Positions 29,701 through 38,848 of a DNA stretch of 64,000 nt are shown here, piece by piece; position 1 is the first letter of the stretch, and each line of letters opens with the position of its first letter. This stretch comes from Rhodopirellula sp. P2 (lineage in GTDB: Bacteria; Planctomycetota; Planctomycetia; Pirellulales; Pirellulaceae). The stretch spans positions 3,205,001-3,269,000 of the forward strand of contig NZ_CP118225.1 of the NCBI RefSeq assembly GCF_028768465.1, in the 5' to 3' direction. Position numbers and translations under genes: made by a program. The notes beneath the pieces were generated by a model. That model saw nothing but the letters and a program-made list of their open reading frames with translations, did not search any database and was not told the origin of the DNA.

Positions 29701-30120
29701 GATGTACGAGGTCACGACCAAAGGTTGCGGCGAATTCTGATCGCGGGCGCGGAGTCGCTGGAGCACTTGCAACCGGGCCGCGTAATCGGCGTCGCGAATG
29801 GAGCTGCCCGTGCCGTCGCCGGCCGACAGGGGCAACGCGACCACATCCTCAATCCCGAATGACGAAATGTCTCCGGCGACAATGTCCGCGTCGACGGCTT
29901 GTGGAAGCAGCACCAGCACGTGCGGGTGATGGCGGGTCAGTGTGGCGGCCAGCAAACCGCGAATCCCGCCCCAGACTCCGGAGAACGCCAGCGGCACTGG
30001 ACCACTGGTCTTTTTTTTCGTTCGTTTCGCGTCGCCTTGGGGGGGGCGACTCAAGACCTCTTTCAGCCCAATTTTCGCGTCCAGGATGGCCGGGACATCG
30101 CGAAGGGATCGCAGCTTCAT
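26788..30120 (-). CDS. mfd: Transcription-repair coupling factor Mfd
   Basis: About 1110 residues from ATG 30120 (MKLRSLRDVPAIL); the frame stays open to 30333, but the extra N-terminus overlaps the divergent oxidoreductase promoter region. Mfd removes stalled RNA polymerase and recruits UvrA. Order of domains: UvrB-like N-terminal part, RNA-polymerase-interacting domain (GDLVIHLSHGIGLYRG), superfamily 2 helicase with Walker A GDVGFGKTE and DEEQ box, helicase motif VI region (HQLRGRVGR), and TRCF C-terminal domain. Length is normal. It is the first gene of a leftward cluster of four. Confidence 0.96.
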   Translation of the reverse strand: MKLRSLRDVPAILDAKIGLKEVLSRPPQGDAKRTKKKTSGPVPLAFSGVWGGIRGLLAATLTRHHPHVLVLLPQAVDADIVAGDISSFGIEDVVALPLSAGDGTGSSIRDADYAARLQVLQRLRARDQNSPQPLVVTSYIGAAIQRVPSVTSLEKATRELAVGDIVDPEVIRRWLAEAGFAAVTAVQVPGEFASRGGLLDVYSPDQPQPIRIEWFDDEIESIRRFDAATQRSSETLSKVELAAIGTQPVKSPFAEEENNDEPLDLIVDDSVGAEATIVDYLPEDTVVLVIDPSDCHQSSNALLARVAKTERFVSMKQLLSELKSHKVVTGTSLAEGAPTDVVDMHTASADSFATSLDETKSKVDSVAAGHEVIVVGDTPADGQRLTELLEDTDAAKQGRLHMTVADLSGGFRLTDAEILVLTGAELFHRSPVRRAKTRTRGKPIDSFTQLTPGDLVIHLSHGIGLYRGLNSIEKNGQHQEHLTIEFDGGTKIHVPASRIQLVQRYVGGTKNRPKLAKIGGISWTNQRKAAEAAVTDMADELLELQAKRATRLGIPMSPDNEWQRQFDASFPYLETPDQLSAIEALKVDMETPRPMDRLICGDVGFGKTEVAMRAAFKAVSSGYQVAVLVPTTVLAEQHYQSFRERMAEFPVEIRKLSRFCTPAEQRETVKEIRRGKADIVIGTHRVASKDVEFNNLGLVVIDEEQRFGVAVKERLKTRHSNVDVLTLSATPIPRTLHMALVGVRDISNLETPPAERMAVETKVTRWDDKMLRSAIVRELNRGGQMYFVHNRIGDMDDLAARIKAIVPELRIGIGHGQMVEGALEQVMVDFIDHKFDMLLATTIIESGLDIPNANTMFIDDGNRYGLSDLHQLRGRVGRYKHQAYCYLLVSPNKRLTPEASKRLRAIEEYSQMGAGFAISMRDLEIRGAGNLLGSQQSGHIAAVGYEMYCQLLEDAVRQAQKLPPKLSADVDIDLPIEAYLPEDYVPNLRHKIDLYRRMTRIEKAADVKALREELEDRFGSPPPPAVRMLELCELRLDAASWGLVSLTTNDRFIVLQYSNRSRMDQLAKNASIPIRIVDHQKAYIPIKDYDMSDPAGKAWLQLARAALWIG

Positions 30121-30289
30121 CGGGGAGGCGTTTCTTGAAGCGGTGGGCACGGCGATGGGACCTGGATGAAATCGGGGTGCAAAACAGCCTCCGGTGACGA
30201 AAGCTGCCATGAAAACGTATCTTGATCGTAGTTTTTCGCCTACCTCAGCGATCCCCACCCTGTTTCCTCGCACAAAAAAGACAAACAAC

Positions 30290-31330
30290 ATGAGCATCGG
30301 TATTGGCATCGTCGGCGCCGGAATGATCTCCAATTTTCATGCCAAAGCCATCGCGGATTCCACCAACGGGCACTTGGTGGGGTGTTACAACCGCAACACC
30401 GAGCGAGCCGAAGAGTTCGTGGCGCAACATGGTGGTCGCGTGTTCAAAACACTCGAGGAAATGCTCGCGGATCCTGAAATCGGAGCCGTTTCGGTCTGCA
30501 CGCCCAGCGGTGCTCACGCCGAACCAGCGATCCAGGCCGCGGAAGCCGGCAAACACGTGATGATCGAAAAACCTCTCGAAGTCACCCAGGAACGCTGTGA
30601 CCAAATCATCGCTGCCTGTGAAAAAGCCGGTGTGCAATTGGGCGTCACCTTTCAAAGCCGTTTCCACGAATCGTCTCGGCTGATGAAAAAGGCGGTGGAG
30701 GAAGGCCGGTTCGGCAAAATCACCATGGGCGACGCCTACGTGAAGTGGTACCGCAGCCAAGAGTATTACGACAGCGGCGCGTGGCGAGGAACCTGGAAGC
30801 TCGATGGCGGTGGCGCCTTGATGAACCAAGCCATCCACTCGGTCGATCTGCTGCTGTGGTTGATGGGCGATGTCAGCGAAGTCTCCGCGATGGCGTCGAC
30901 GATGACGCACGAACGCATCGAAGTCGAGGACATCGTGGTCGCGACGCTGAAATTCAAAAACGGTGCTCTGGGAGTCATCGAAGCCACCACGACAACCTAT
31001 CCAGGGGCTCTCAAGCGAATCGAGATCGGCGGCAGCGAAGGCAGCGCGATCTTGGAAGAGGAGGACCTCACGCAGTGGGAATTCGCAAACGAAACCGATG
31101 AAGACGAAGCCATCCGAAAACGCATGGCGGGGATGACTGAAACGGGCGGAGGGGCCAGTGACCCGTCCGCGATCGGGCACCACGGTCACACCGCCGTCTT
31201 CAACGATTTTCTGGATGCGATCACGGAGGGAACCAGCCCACAGATCAATGGCACCGAGGGCCGACGCAGTGTGGCGTTGATCAACGCGATTTACGAAAGT
31301 GCACGCACGGGCAAGACGGTGCAGCTATAA
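30290..31330 (+). CDS. Gfo/Idh/MocA family oxidoreductase
   Basis: 346 residues from ATG 30290 (MSIGIGIVGAGMISNFHAKA); the frame is open further upstream into the mfd promoter region. The N-terminal Rossmann fold has GIVGAGMIS, the conserved EKPLEVT strand (Lys typical of the family active site) and the C-terminal domain motif GTWKLDGGGALMNQAIHSVDLL. Such enzymes oxidise or epimerise sugars and inositols with NAD(P). The substrate is unknown. It is divergent from mfd and followed by a hairpin element at 31343-31406 that may terminate it. Confidence 0.92.
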   Translation: MSIGIGIVGAGMISNFHAKAIADSTNGHLVGCYNRNTERAEEFVAQHGGRVFKTLEEMLADPEIGAVSVCTPSGAHAEPAIQAAEAGKHVMIEKPLEVTQERCDQIIAACEKAGVQLGVTFQSRFHESSRLMKKAVEEGRFGKITMGDAYVKWYRSQEYYDSGAWRGTWKLDGGGALMNQAIHSVDLLLWLMGDVSEVSAMASTMTHERIEVEDIVVATLKFKNGALGVIEATTTTYPGALKRIEIGGSEGSAILEEEDLTQWEFANETDEDEAIRKRMAGMTETGGGASDPSAIGHHGHTAVFNDFLDAITEGTSPQINGTEGRRSVALINAIYESARTGKTVQL

Positions 31331-31342
31331 CGGTAGGGGACC

Positions 31343-31406
31343 GTACGACGGACTTCCGAGTCCGTCGGTGCCAATGACTTTCGACGGACTTGGAAGTCCG
31401 TCGTAC
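31343..31406. repeat. Inverted-repeat element (64 bp)
   Basis: GTACGACGGACTTCC at 31343-31357 is the exact reverse complement of 31392-31406, and internal GGACT/AGTCC units give nested pairing. It lies 12 bases after the oxidoreductase stop. It may act as a terminator or be a palindromic mobile repeat. No second copy was seen in the window. Confidence 0.6.
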
Positions 31407-31467
31407 CCCACGTCGAGGTCGAAGCAGGAGTCATTGGGCGTATGAACCATTTGGTGAACGCCACTGT

Positions 31468-31528
31468 TCCCACGTGCAACCGGGGCTAACGCCCAAACGG
31501 CTCACATGGTTCTGCCTGATTGTTCCTG
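31468..31528 (+). repeat. Dispersed repeat family B, copy 1
   Basis: Core CGTGCAACCGGGGCTAACGC, then CCAAACGGCTCACATGGTT and a TGATTGTTCCTG tail. The GGGC-TAAC-GCCC part can form a small hairpin. Related copies lie near 55.6, 55.8 and 60.5 kb. Confidence 0.65.
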
Positions 31529-31606
31529 TCCCCACTGCATGAATGATGCACTGGAACACGTTCCGCTTCTCCCCACCCGCATCCCGCCCTGCCCCACCCC
31601 AGCCAA

Positions 31607-33115
31607 ATGAACAAGTTTTTTGTTTGGAGCGTCGTCCTTGTCGCGACGCTGTTTGTTTCCGAGTCCTCTGCTCAAGACTCATCGAGCCGTCCGAACGTCT
31701 TGATGATCTGCATCGACGATTTGAACGATTGGGTCGAACCTCTTGGTGGGCATCCTCAGGTCCAAACGCCAGCGATGAAGGCGTTGGCCGAGCGTGGCAT
31801 GACGTTCACCAACGCGCATTGCCAATCGCCGCTGTGCAATTCGTCGCGAACCAGTCTGATGCTCTCGCTGCGTCCTTCGACGACGGGCATTTACGGCTTG
31901 GCACCATGGTTTCGCGATTTGCCCGAACTGAAGGACCGCGTCGCGTTGCCACAGCACTTCAAGGCGCATGGGTACCGAACCTACTCGGCGGGCAAGGTTT
32001 ATCACGGTCGCTACGGCCGAGACAAAACGGAATTTGACGAGATCGGACCGCCGGGTGTCGCCGGTGTGAAGCCGCCCAAGAAGCTCATCCCTCCCACCCC
32101 GATCGGTGATCACCCGCTGATGGACTGGGGCGTGTTCGATCACCGCGACAAAGACAAAGGCGATTACAAGGTTGCCGACTGGGTGACGGAGAAAATCGGG
32201 GCCCTGCCCGAGGATGAACCGTTCTTCATGAGTTGCGGTTTCTTCTTGCCTCACGTTCCTTGCCATGTCACGCCGAAGTGGTGGGACCTGTATGACGATG
32301 AGACATTGCAGTTGCCACCCTACCGAAGCGACGATCGACTCGATTGTTCTCCGTTCAGTTGGTACCTGCACTGGGAGTTGCCCGAGCCACGGATGAGTTG
32401 GTTGGAAGCTCACAACCAACAAAAGAATCTGGTGCACTCGTATTTGGCCTGCATCAGTTTTGTCGACAGCCAAGTCGGTCGGGTCTTGGCCGCGCTCGAA
32501 GAATCGCCTCATCGAGACAACACCATTGTCTGCCTGTGGAGCGATCACGGATGGCACTTGGGTGAAAAGAACGTCACCGGAAAGAACACGTTGTGGGAAC
32601 GTTCCACCCACGTGCCGTTGATTTTTGCGGGCCCCGGGATCGCTCACGGAAGAACCCAGTCGCCGGCGGAGCTGTTGGATCTCTATCCCACGCTTTCGGA
32701 TCTGGTCGGATTGCCCGCTCCGAAGGATGTTGAAGGTCTGAGTTTGGTCCCGCAAATTCGGTCACCTGAACAAATTCGCGAAACACCTGCGATCACCGAT
32801 CACAATCCGGGCAACCAAGGAATCAAGGGCGAACGTTATCGCTTGATTCGCTACGCCGATGGCAGCGAAGAACTCTATGACGTCATCCACGATCCGAACG
32901 AATTCGACAACCTGATCGGGCACTCCGAGCATGCTGACGCCGCGCAGCGACTGAGACAGTTCGTGCGATCGGATCCCGCACCATTGGCAAAGAACAGCCA
33001 GCACCGCGTGCTCGAGAAGAAGGCCGATGGCTGGTACTGGGAACACAAAAAGATCGATCCCAACAAACCGCCCATGAGCATCGCTCCCAACCAACCGTCC
33101 GATTTGAGTCGTTAG
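31607..33115 (+). CDS. Secreted sulfatase, iduronate-2-sulfatase-like
   Basis: 502 residues with a signal peptide (MNKFFVWSVVLVATLFVSES, cleaved near SSAQD). The sulfatase signature is present: metal-binding PNVLMICIDDLND and the formylglycine motif CNSSRTSLMLSLRPSTTG, in which the Cys is converted to formylglycine. WSDHGWHLGEKNVTGK matches the second signature. The sequence is closest to the iduronate-2-sulfatase-type subgroup that planctomycetes use on sulfated marine polysaccharides. It belongs to a run of secreted hydrolytic genes (SGNH hydrolase, PVC cytochrome) on the same strand, though each has its own intergenic region. Confidence 0.93.
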   Translation: MNKFFVWSVVLVATLFVSESSAQDSSSRPNVLMICIDDLNDWVEPLGGHPQVQTPAMKALAERGMTFTNAHCQSPLCNSSRTSLMLSLRPSTTGIYGLAPWFRDLPELKDRVALPQHFKAHGYRTYSAGKVYHGRYGRDKTEFDEIGPPGVAGVKPPKKLIPPTPIGDHPLMDWGVFDHRDKDKGDYKVADWVTEKIGALPEDEPFFMSCGFFLPHVPCHVTPKWWDLYDDETLQLPPYRSDDRLDCSPFSWYLHWELPEPRMSWLEAHNQQKNLVHSYLACISFVDSQVGRVLAALEESPHRDNTIVCLWSDHGWHLGEKNVTGKNTLWERSTHVPLIFAGPGIAHGRTQSPAELLDLYPTLSDLVGLPAPKDVEGLSLVPQIRSPEQIRETPAITDHNPGNQGIKGERYRLIRYADGSEELYDVIHDPNEFDNLIGHSEHADAAQRLRQFVRSDPAPLAKNSQHRVLEKKADGWYWEHKKIDPNKPPMSIAPNQPSDLSR

Positions 33116-33201
33116 TCGAAGTTGTTTCGTGATGAAGCCTCGCAGAATATGTGAACACGTTCGCGTTCCGCAATCATCCTGGCTCCTCCTCGCCTCGCTT
33201 T

Positions 33202-33374
33202 GAGGTCGTGCAGTTTTCAAATGCTGTGTTCAGAAGCGACTATCATCACCCTCCCCCTGGGAGGGTCGAGCGAAGCGAGGGGAGGGTTCAGCATTGGATC
33301 CAGCGCGTAACCCTCCCCGGCCCGAAGCGGTCCGACCCTCCCGAAGGGAGGGTGAAGTAAAACTGCACGACCTC
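33202..33374 (+). repeat. MITE-like repeat family A, copy 1
   Basis: A 173-bp element bounded by perfect 16-bp terminal inverted repeats: GAGGTCGTGCAGTTTT at 33202-33217 and its reverse complement at 33359-33374. The interior carries GGGAGGG/CCCTCCC hairpins and a GCGAAGCGAGG segment. It is about 85-90 percent similar to copies at 35112 and 39486. No ORF. Confidence 0.8.
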
Positions 33375-33576
33375 CTTCGGGGAGAGGGCTGGGGGTGAGG
33401 GGCGTCGCACTGAATCGTGCGAACTCATTGACTCATTGCCATGCCGAATGAATCGCTACTGACCAGAGAGAGGCATCCATTCAATTTTTGGCGAGTAGAA
33501 AAAAAGGCCGTTGGCCATCAACCTCCCACCTCACCTCCCCCATTTCAATCTCATCACCGACACCAAGAGACCCAAC

Positions 33577-34956
33577 ATGACACCCACGATATTGCGAAGC
33601 CTTGGATGGCTTGTCGCGTTTTCTGTCTTCTGCACCGCAAATGCATCTGCCCAAGACAATTCACTGCCGAAGTTCCCCGAGTCCGGACCGTATCAGTACG
33701 AGCCCAAACCGGATGACCCCGAGTTCGGCAAGTTCTTCCCGGCCAAGGCTCCCGAAATTGGGCCGCTGCTGCTGACCAAGGGCGATCGCCTGGTGATCAT
33801 CGGAGATTCGATCACCGAGCAGAAAATGTATTCACGGATGATCGAAACCTACCTGAACGCGTGCATGCCGCATCTGGAAATTGAAACGCGACAACTCGGA
33901 TGGAGCGGCGAAACCGCGGCCGGGTTCCTACGCCGGATGGATTCGGATTGCTTGCGATTCGAACCCACCATCGCGACGCTTTGCTACGGGATGAACGACG
34001 CTCGCTATCGTGCCTACGACGTCAACAACGGGCATTGGTACAAGGACAACTACCAACACATTGTTCGGCGTCTGAAGGAAGCCGGTGCCAAGGTCGTGTT
34101 GGGGTCACCTGGTTGTGCCGGGAAAATCGCCACCTGGGTGAAGGCCCCTGCGTGCACGTTGGATGAGCACAACCTGAACCTGTGCACGCTGCGAGACTTA
34201 GGAATCGAAATCGCGAAAGAAGAAAACGTCGCGTTCGCGGATCTTTTCTGGCCCATGTATGTGGCTCAGATCACGGCGGCCAAAAAATACGGGACGGACG
34301 AAAAACCTTATCAAGTCACTGGCAATGATGGAATTCACCCACCCTGGGCCGGCCAAGTCATCATGGCATACGGCTTCCTGAAATCGATGGGGATTCGCGA
34401 ACCCATCGCGAATCTAAAGGTGGACTTGGCGGCGACTTCCGCGGCGGGCGGTGATCATCATTCGCTCGTCGAATTCGCGTTCGATGATTCTTCTCACAAA
34501 ATCACTTTCGAGAGCCATCGCTATCCGTTTTGCGCGATCGGAAAAGACAACGACGAAAACAGCATTCGTTCCGGGATGACGTTGGTTCCGTTCAACGAAG
34601 ATCTGAATCAGTTCTTGCTGACGGTCAGTGGTTTGGAAACCGACAAGGCAAGTGTCCGTTGGGGAGACCACAGCGAAGAGTTCACGAAGGAGGAGCTGGC
34701 CGAAGGAGTGAACTTGGCCGAGCACTTCGAAGTCAATCCGTTCAGCAAAGCGTTTCAAGCGATCGATCAAGCGGTGGCCGCCAAACAGGCTTTTGAAACG
34801 GTTCAGATCAAGAAAATCTTCCATGGCGAAGAAGGCAAGAAGGATCTGGAGGCCGCAGTGAAAAGCACGGAAGCCAAACGAGCCGAGTTGGTGCAGGCGA
34901 TTCAAGACGCGATCGTTCCGGTGACTCACACGGTTGTGATCACGCCGGCGAAATAG
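33577..34956 (+). CDS. Secreted SGNH/GDSL hydrolase
   Basis: 459 residues from ATG 33577, which gives a signal peptide ending at ANASAQD; the frame is open to 33511. SGNH blocks: block I GDSITEQ (nucleophile Ser), block II Gly region GWSGETAAG, block III CYGMND (Asn), block V DGIHPPWAGQ (Asp and His of the triad). It probably deacetylates or de-esterifies a polysaccharide outside the cytoplasm. The C-terminal 130 residues are a further domain without a match. It lies downstream of the sulfatase with a MITE-like repeat between them. Confidence 0.88.
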   Translation: MTPTILRSLGWLVAFSVFCTANASAQDNSLPKFPESGPYQYEPKPDDPEFGKFFPAKAPEIGPLLLTKGDRLVIIGDSITEQKMYSRMIETYLNACMPHLEIETRQLGWSGETAAGFLRRMDSDCLRFEPTIATLCYGMNDARYRAYDVNNGHWYKDNYQHIVRRLKEAGAKVVLGSPGCAGKIATWVKAPACTLDEHNLNLCTLRDLGIEIAKEENVAFADLFWPMYVAQITAAKKYGTDEKPYQVTGNDGIHPPWAGQVIMAYGFLKSMGIREPIANLKVDLAATSAAGGDHHSLVEFAFDDSSHKITFESHRYPFCAIGKDNDENSIRSGMTLVPFNEDLNQFLLTVSGLETDKASVRWGDHSEEFTKEELAEGVNLAEHFEVNPFSKAFQAIDQAVAAKQAFETVQIKKIFHGEEGKKDLEAAVKSTEAKRAELVQAIQDAIVPVTHTVVITPAK

Positions 34957-35111
34957 AAGTGGTACGAATTAGGTCGGCAGGAATGATCGGGCCGAACGAT
35001 GTGAGTCGTTTGGGCGTTGACCTGGACTGCGACACGTTTGGTGTTTATCCCCTAAAAAACGATGCAACTTTTCTTGCTCGAAAAACAACAAGTCTCCCCT
35101 CTCCACAAAGG

Positions 35112-35275
35112 AGATCGTGCAGTTTTTAAATGCGTTGCTGCTAGGCGCTTATCATCACCCTCCCTTTGGGAGGGTCGAGCGAAGCGAGGGGAGGGCTCTG
35201 CATTGGATCCAACGCGTAACCCTCCCCGGCCCGAAGCGGTCCGACCCTCCCAGAGGGAGGGTGGAGTAAAGCAGC
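35112..35275 (+). repeat. MITE-like repeat family A, copy 2
   Basis: Same orientation and interior as the copy at 33202: GATCGTGCAGTTTTTAAATG at the left, ACCCTCCC/GGGAGGGT hairpins, GAGTAAAGCAG at the right. The right terminal repeat is degraded. It fills much of the 470-base gap between the SGNH hydrolase and the PVC-type gene. Confidence 0.75.
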
Positions 35276-35425
35276 CCAGACGCTCGTTCAACACCTTGCA
35301 TGTTACTGGATCTTTGCTTGCCTTCTTCGGTGATGGTTCTGTTGTTTGGAAGAGTAAGAAGCCGACACTTTGATACCCCGACGAGTCGATCCATGCCGGT
35401 CAGCCAACAAATGAGAGTGAACTCA

Positions 35426-38400
35426 ATGCGAAACCAGTGGTTGTTTGTCGTTGCTCTTTGGAGTGCTCTCGGCTGGGGATGGGCGAACGTCGCTGTGCCC
35501 CAGGACTCCCCGGCGGGCAATGAGGAAGTTGCCCGGGTGATGCGGGAGTTTGAAGGCCGCGGGGATCTCGGAGATGATTCCGACCCCGCCTCTCCCACCG
35601 AAACGATCGCTCGTTTAGAAGTGCCGGACGACCTGCAAGTGGAATTGGTCGCGGGGGAACCCGATGTGACTCAGCCCATTCATATCAGTTTCGATTTCAA
35701 AGGCCGAATGTGGGTGGTGCAGTATCGTCAGTACCCGTTTCCGGCGGGACTGAAAGTGGTTCGCTACGACCAACACTTACGAGCTATCTTTGATAGCACG
35801 CCGATCGCTCCACCCAATCATATTGCAGGGGCGGACTGCGTGACGGTATGGGAGGACACCAATGGCGACGGCTCCTATGACACGCATCGAGATGTCATCG
35901 AAGGCCTCAACATTGCGACCAGCGTCGCGGTCAGCACGTCCGGGATCTGGGTGATGAACCCGCCGTATTTGTTGTTCTATCCCGATGCCGATCACGACGC
36001 GAAGGTCGATGGGGATCCAACGGTTCACCTGTCGGGATTCGGGTTGGAAGACACGCACGCGGTCGCCAACAGTTTGCGACTTGGTCCCGATGGTTGGCTG
36101 TACGGTGCCAACGGCAGCACCACGACGGCCTTGATTCGTGCTCCCTTGTCGGACCGACCGGACCAAGCGACCGCGTTCCAGGGCCAATGCATTTGGCGGT
36201 ATCACCCTGAAACGCATCAGTTTGAAATCTTTGCTGAAGGAGGCGGCAACACGTTTGGTTTGGAAATCGAAGAGAGCGGACTCACGTTTTCAGGAACGAA
36301 CCACGGCAGCACCCGTGGCATGTTCTATCCGCAAGGCAGCTATGGCACCAAGTCATGGGGCAAACACGGTCCCCTGACCAACCCGCACGCCTATGGCTTT
36401 TTTAATCACATGCGATCCGAAGGCGATAGCCGACGGTTCACGCAGGCGTTGGTGGTTTACCAAGACAACGTGTTGCCGCAGCGTTATCGCGATCAATCGA
36501 TCGCGATCAACCCCTTGCAGCGATGTGTGATCAGCAGCGAGTTGGTCGAGGACACGTCGACGTTCCGAACACGCGATTTTGAAACCACCATCGAGACCGA
36601 TGATCGATGGTTTCGGCCCGTGGCGATCGCGGTCGGGCCGGACGGAGCGGTCTATTTCGCGGATTGGTACGACACCCGTTTGACTCACGTCGACCCACGC
36701 GACAATTGGCACAAAACCAGCGGGCGGGTCTATCGGCTCACTGCAAAAAGTCCTGCTCCATCATCGAACGCGGAGGAGCTGCTTCCAACGCGAACGCGAT
36801 TTGACCTGACGGCCATGTCCGACGATCAGTTGCTTCGGCTGTTGGCTCATCCCAGTCGCACCATTCGCTTTCTCGCGTTGGAGGTGATCGTGCCGCGAAT
36901 CGAATCATCCGGCGATCTTCAGGCCTCTTTGGGTGAGATTCTCCGTGACGTGACGGATGAAAGGCGATTGCTGGCGTTGTGGGCGCTCCACCGAGGAAAC
37001 GTTCTGAGCGATGAAGCTTTGACAAAACACTTGACGGCCTCCGAACCGGACCCCGATTTGCGTCGCTGGGCGATTCGTCTGCTTGGCGACAACGCCTCGA
37101 TGACCAACGATCAACCGCAGGCACTCGTTGAGCTTGCTAAGCTTGAAGATGACGTGCACGTTCGGTCGCAGTTGGCGTCCACCGCGGCTCGCTTGCGTGC
37201 TGAACAGGCATTGCCGATCCTTCGCGAGATGATGCTGCGTGAATCGGATCAGGATGACTTGCATCTGCCGTTGTTGATTTGGTGGGGCTTGGAAGCTCAT
37301 TGCAAACAGCACTCTGACGCCGTCGCTGATCTGTTCGCGGACGAACGGCTTTGGCAGAGCCGTTTGGTTCGGCAGACGATCCTGGCTCGTTTGATGCAGA
37401 GGCTGGCAGCGGAGGGGGCCAGCGAAAGCTATCTGGTCGCTGCGAGTTTGCTGGCGATGGCACCCGATGATGATGCCAAGGCGATTCTGATTCGAGGTTT
37501 TGAAGAGGCCTTTGTGGGACGCAAGGTCGAACTGTTGCCAGACGCTCTGCAGGAACAACTTGCAATCTTTCGAAAGGCTCGTCCTGGTTCGGATCTACCG
37601 CTGCGGTTGCGACAAGGTGATGTCGATGCGATCAAGCAGGCTCTGCAGCTCATCGAGCAAGCCGAAACACCGATCCGCACCAAGGTTGAATTGATCGAAA
37701 CACTGGGCGAAATTCAAACCGAAGGCGTCGTTGCCGTCTTGCGACGTCGACTTCAAGCAGATCGATCCGATGCGGTCAAAGCGGCGGCCTTGCAAGCCCT
37801 GTCGCGATTCTCGGATGAACGCATTGGTTCATGGATCGCATCGGCGTATCAATCGTCGATGGATGACGCGAGCAACATGAGAGAGACCGCGATCCGAGTC
37901 CTGTCCAGCCGCGAGCAATGGGCGTCGGTACTGATGGATGAGATTGATGCCGCCAAGATCAATGTGGAACGGGTGCCTGCGGATGTGGTTTTGCAGATGC
38001 AGGCCTTTGAAAACGCAGGATTGCGTGAGCGAGTGGCGAGCCGTTGGGGAACGGTTCGGGCGACTCCGGCAGAAAAGCAAATTCGGATCGCGGAGTTGCA
38101 ATCCGTTGTCCGTTTGAGCTCGCAGTCGAATTTGGAAAACGGCAAAACGATGTTCACCAAACATTGCGGAACCTGTCACCGGCTGTTCGGCGAAGGAGGC
38201 AAGGTGGGCCCCGATTTGACGGGTTACGAAAGATCCAACTTGGACTTCTTGTCACTGGCGATCATCGACCCGTCAGCGGCGATTCGCGAAGAGTTCACCA
38301 ACTACCGATTGCTCACCGAGGATGGTCAAGTGCTGAGCGGGTTGCTGGAAAATCAAACGCCTGAAACGGTCACGATGCGTACGGCGGAAGGCAACGCGGT

Positions 38401-38566
38401 GCGAGTCAGTCGTGATGACATTGAAACCCTGCAGGCGTCGCCGGTTTCGCTGATGCCAGAGAACATCCTCGATGCTTTGTCGACCGAGGATGTTCGTGAC
38501 TTGCTGGCGTACTTGCAACAACCGATGCAGATTCCATTGACGTCGGATTCAATCGACGCCAACTGA
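35426..38566 (+). CDS. PVC-type membrane-bound dehydrogenase with HEAT repeats and cytochrome c domain
   Basis: About 1046 residues from ATG 35426 (ATG 35411 is also possible), beginning with a signal peptide (MRNQWLFVVALWSALGWGWA). Domain order: a beta-propeller of the PVC membrane-bound dehydrogenase type (LEVPDDLQVELVAGEPDVTQ to about residue 430); a HEAT-repeat solenoid (about 450-870); and a C-terminal cytochrome c module with HCGTCH, the downstream Met-ligand region and the characteristic GPDLTGYERSNLDFLSLAI block. This architecture is abundant and nearly specific to planctomycetes and verrucomicrobia. It probably oxidises a sugar-like substrate in the periplasm and passes electrons to the haem. 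Confidence 0.9.
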   Translation: MRNQWLFVVALWSALGWGWANVAVPQDSPAGNEEVARVMREFEGRGDLGDDSDPASPTETIARLEVPDDLQVELVAGEPDVTQPIHISFDFKGRMWVVQYRQYPFPAGLKVVRYDQHLRAIFDSTPIAPPNHIAGADCVTVWEDTNGDGSYDTHRDVIEGLNIATSVAVSTSGIWVMNPPYLLFYPDADHDAKVDGDPTVHLSGFGLEDTHAVANSLRLGPDGWLYGANGSTTTALIRAPLSDRPDQATAFQGQCIWRYHPETHQFEIFAEGGGNTFGLEIEESGLTFSGTNHGSTRGMFYPQGSYGTKSWGKHGPLTNPHAYGFFNHMRSEGDSRRFTQALVVYQDNVLPQRYRDQSIAINPLQRCVISSELVEDTSTFRTRDFETTIETDDRWFRPVAIAVGPDGAVYFADWYDTRLTHVDPRDNWHKTSGRVYRLTAKSPAPSSNAEELLPTRTRFDLTAMSDDQLLRLLAHPSRTIRFLALEVIVPRIESSGDLQASLGEILRDVTDERRLLALWALHRGNVLSDEALTKHLTASEPDPDLRRWAIRLLGDNASMTNDQPQALVELAKLEDDVHVRSQLASTAARLRAEQALPILREMMLRESDQDDLHLPLLIWWGLEAHCKQHSDAVADLFADERLWQSRLVRQTILARLMQRLAAEGASESYLVAASLLAMAPDDDAKAILIRGFEEAFVGRKVELLPDALQEQLAIFRKARPGSDLPLRLRQGDVDAIKQALQLIEQAETPIRTKVELIETLGEIQTEGVVAVLRRRLQADRSDAVKAAALQALSRFSDERIGSWIASAYQSSMDDASNMRETAIRVLSSREQWASVLMDEIDAAKINVERVPADVVLQMQAFENAGLRERVASRWGTVRATPAEKQIRIAELQSVVRLSSQSNLENGKTMFTKHCGTCHRLFGEGGKVGPDLTGYERSNLDFLSLAIIDPSAAIREEFTNYRLLTEDGQVLSGLLENQTPETVTMRTAEGNAVRVSRDDIETLQASPVSLMPENILDALSTEDVRDLLAYLQQPMQIPLTSDSIDAN

Positions 38567-38571
38567 ATGTG

Positions 38572-38847
38572 TTACTCGGGCGGAGTGAACTTGGGTGCCG
38601 AGGGTTCGTTTGGTTCATCCTCATCGTCGTCATACGACGTCGACTTCGCGGGCGGTGTGTCCATCGACATCGCCCGGCTCGCTTCGTCTTGAACCTGACG
38701 GAACTGCTGCTGGACATCCTGCAGGCTGCGCCGAAATTGGCTGTACGTGGAGCCAAATTTCCTTGCCACTTCCGGCAGGTTGCCACCAAAGAGGACGACC
38801 GCGATCACTCCGATCACGGCCAGTTCAAATGGGCTGAGACCAAACAT
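38572..38847 (-). CDS. TatA/TatB-like twin-arginine translocase subunit
   Basis: 91 residues from ATG 38847. The N-terminal transmembrane helix FGLSPFELAVIGVIAVVLFG, hinge FGGNLPEV and following amphipathic helix (ARKFGSTYSQFRRSLQDVQQ) are the TatA/TatB plan. The acidic tail (DDDEDEPNEP) ends the protein. The start is one base after the stop of the neighbouring TatA-like gene, so the two are translationally coupled. TatC is not in the window. TatA versus TatB cannot be settled; the Glu in helix 1 and longer amphipathic helix lean towards TatB. Confidence 0.85.
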   Translation of the reverse strand: MFGLSPFELAVIGVIAVVLFGGNLPEVARKFGSTYSQFRRSLQDVQQQFRQVQDEASRAMSMDTPPAKSTSYDDDEDEPNEPSAPKFTPPE

Positions 38848-38848
38848 C

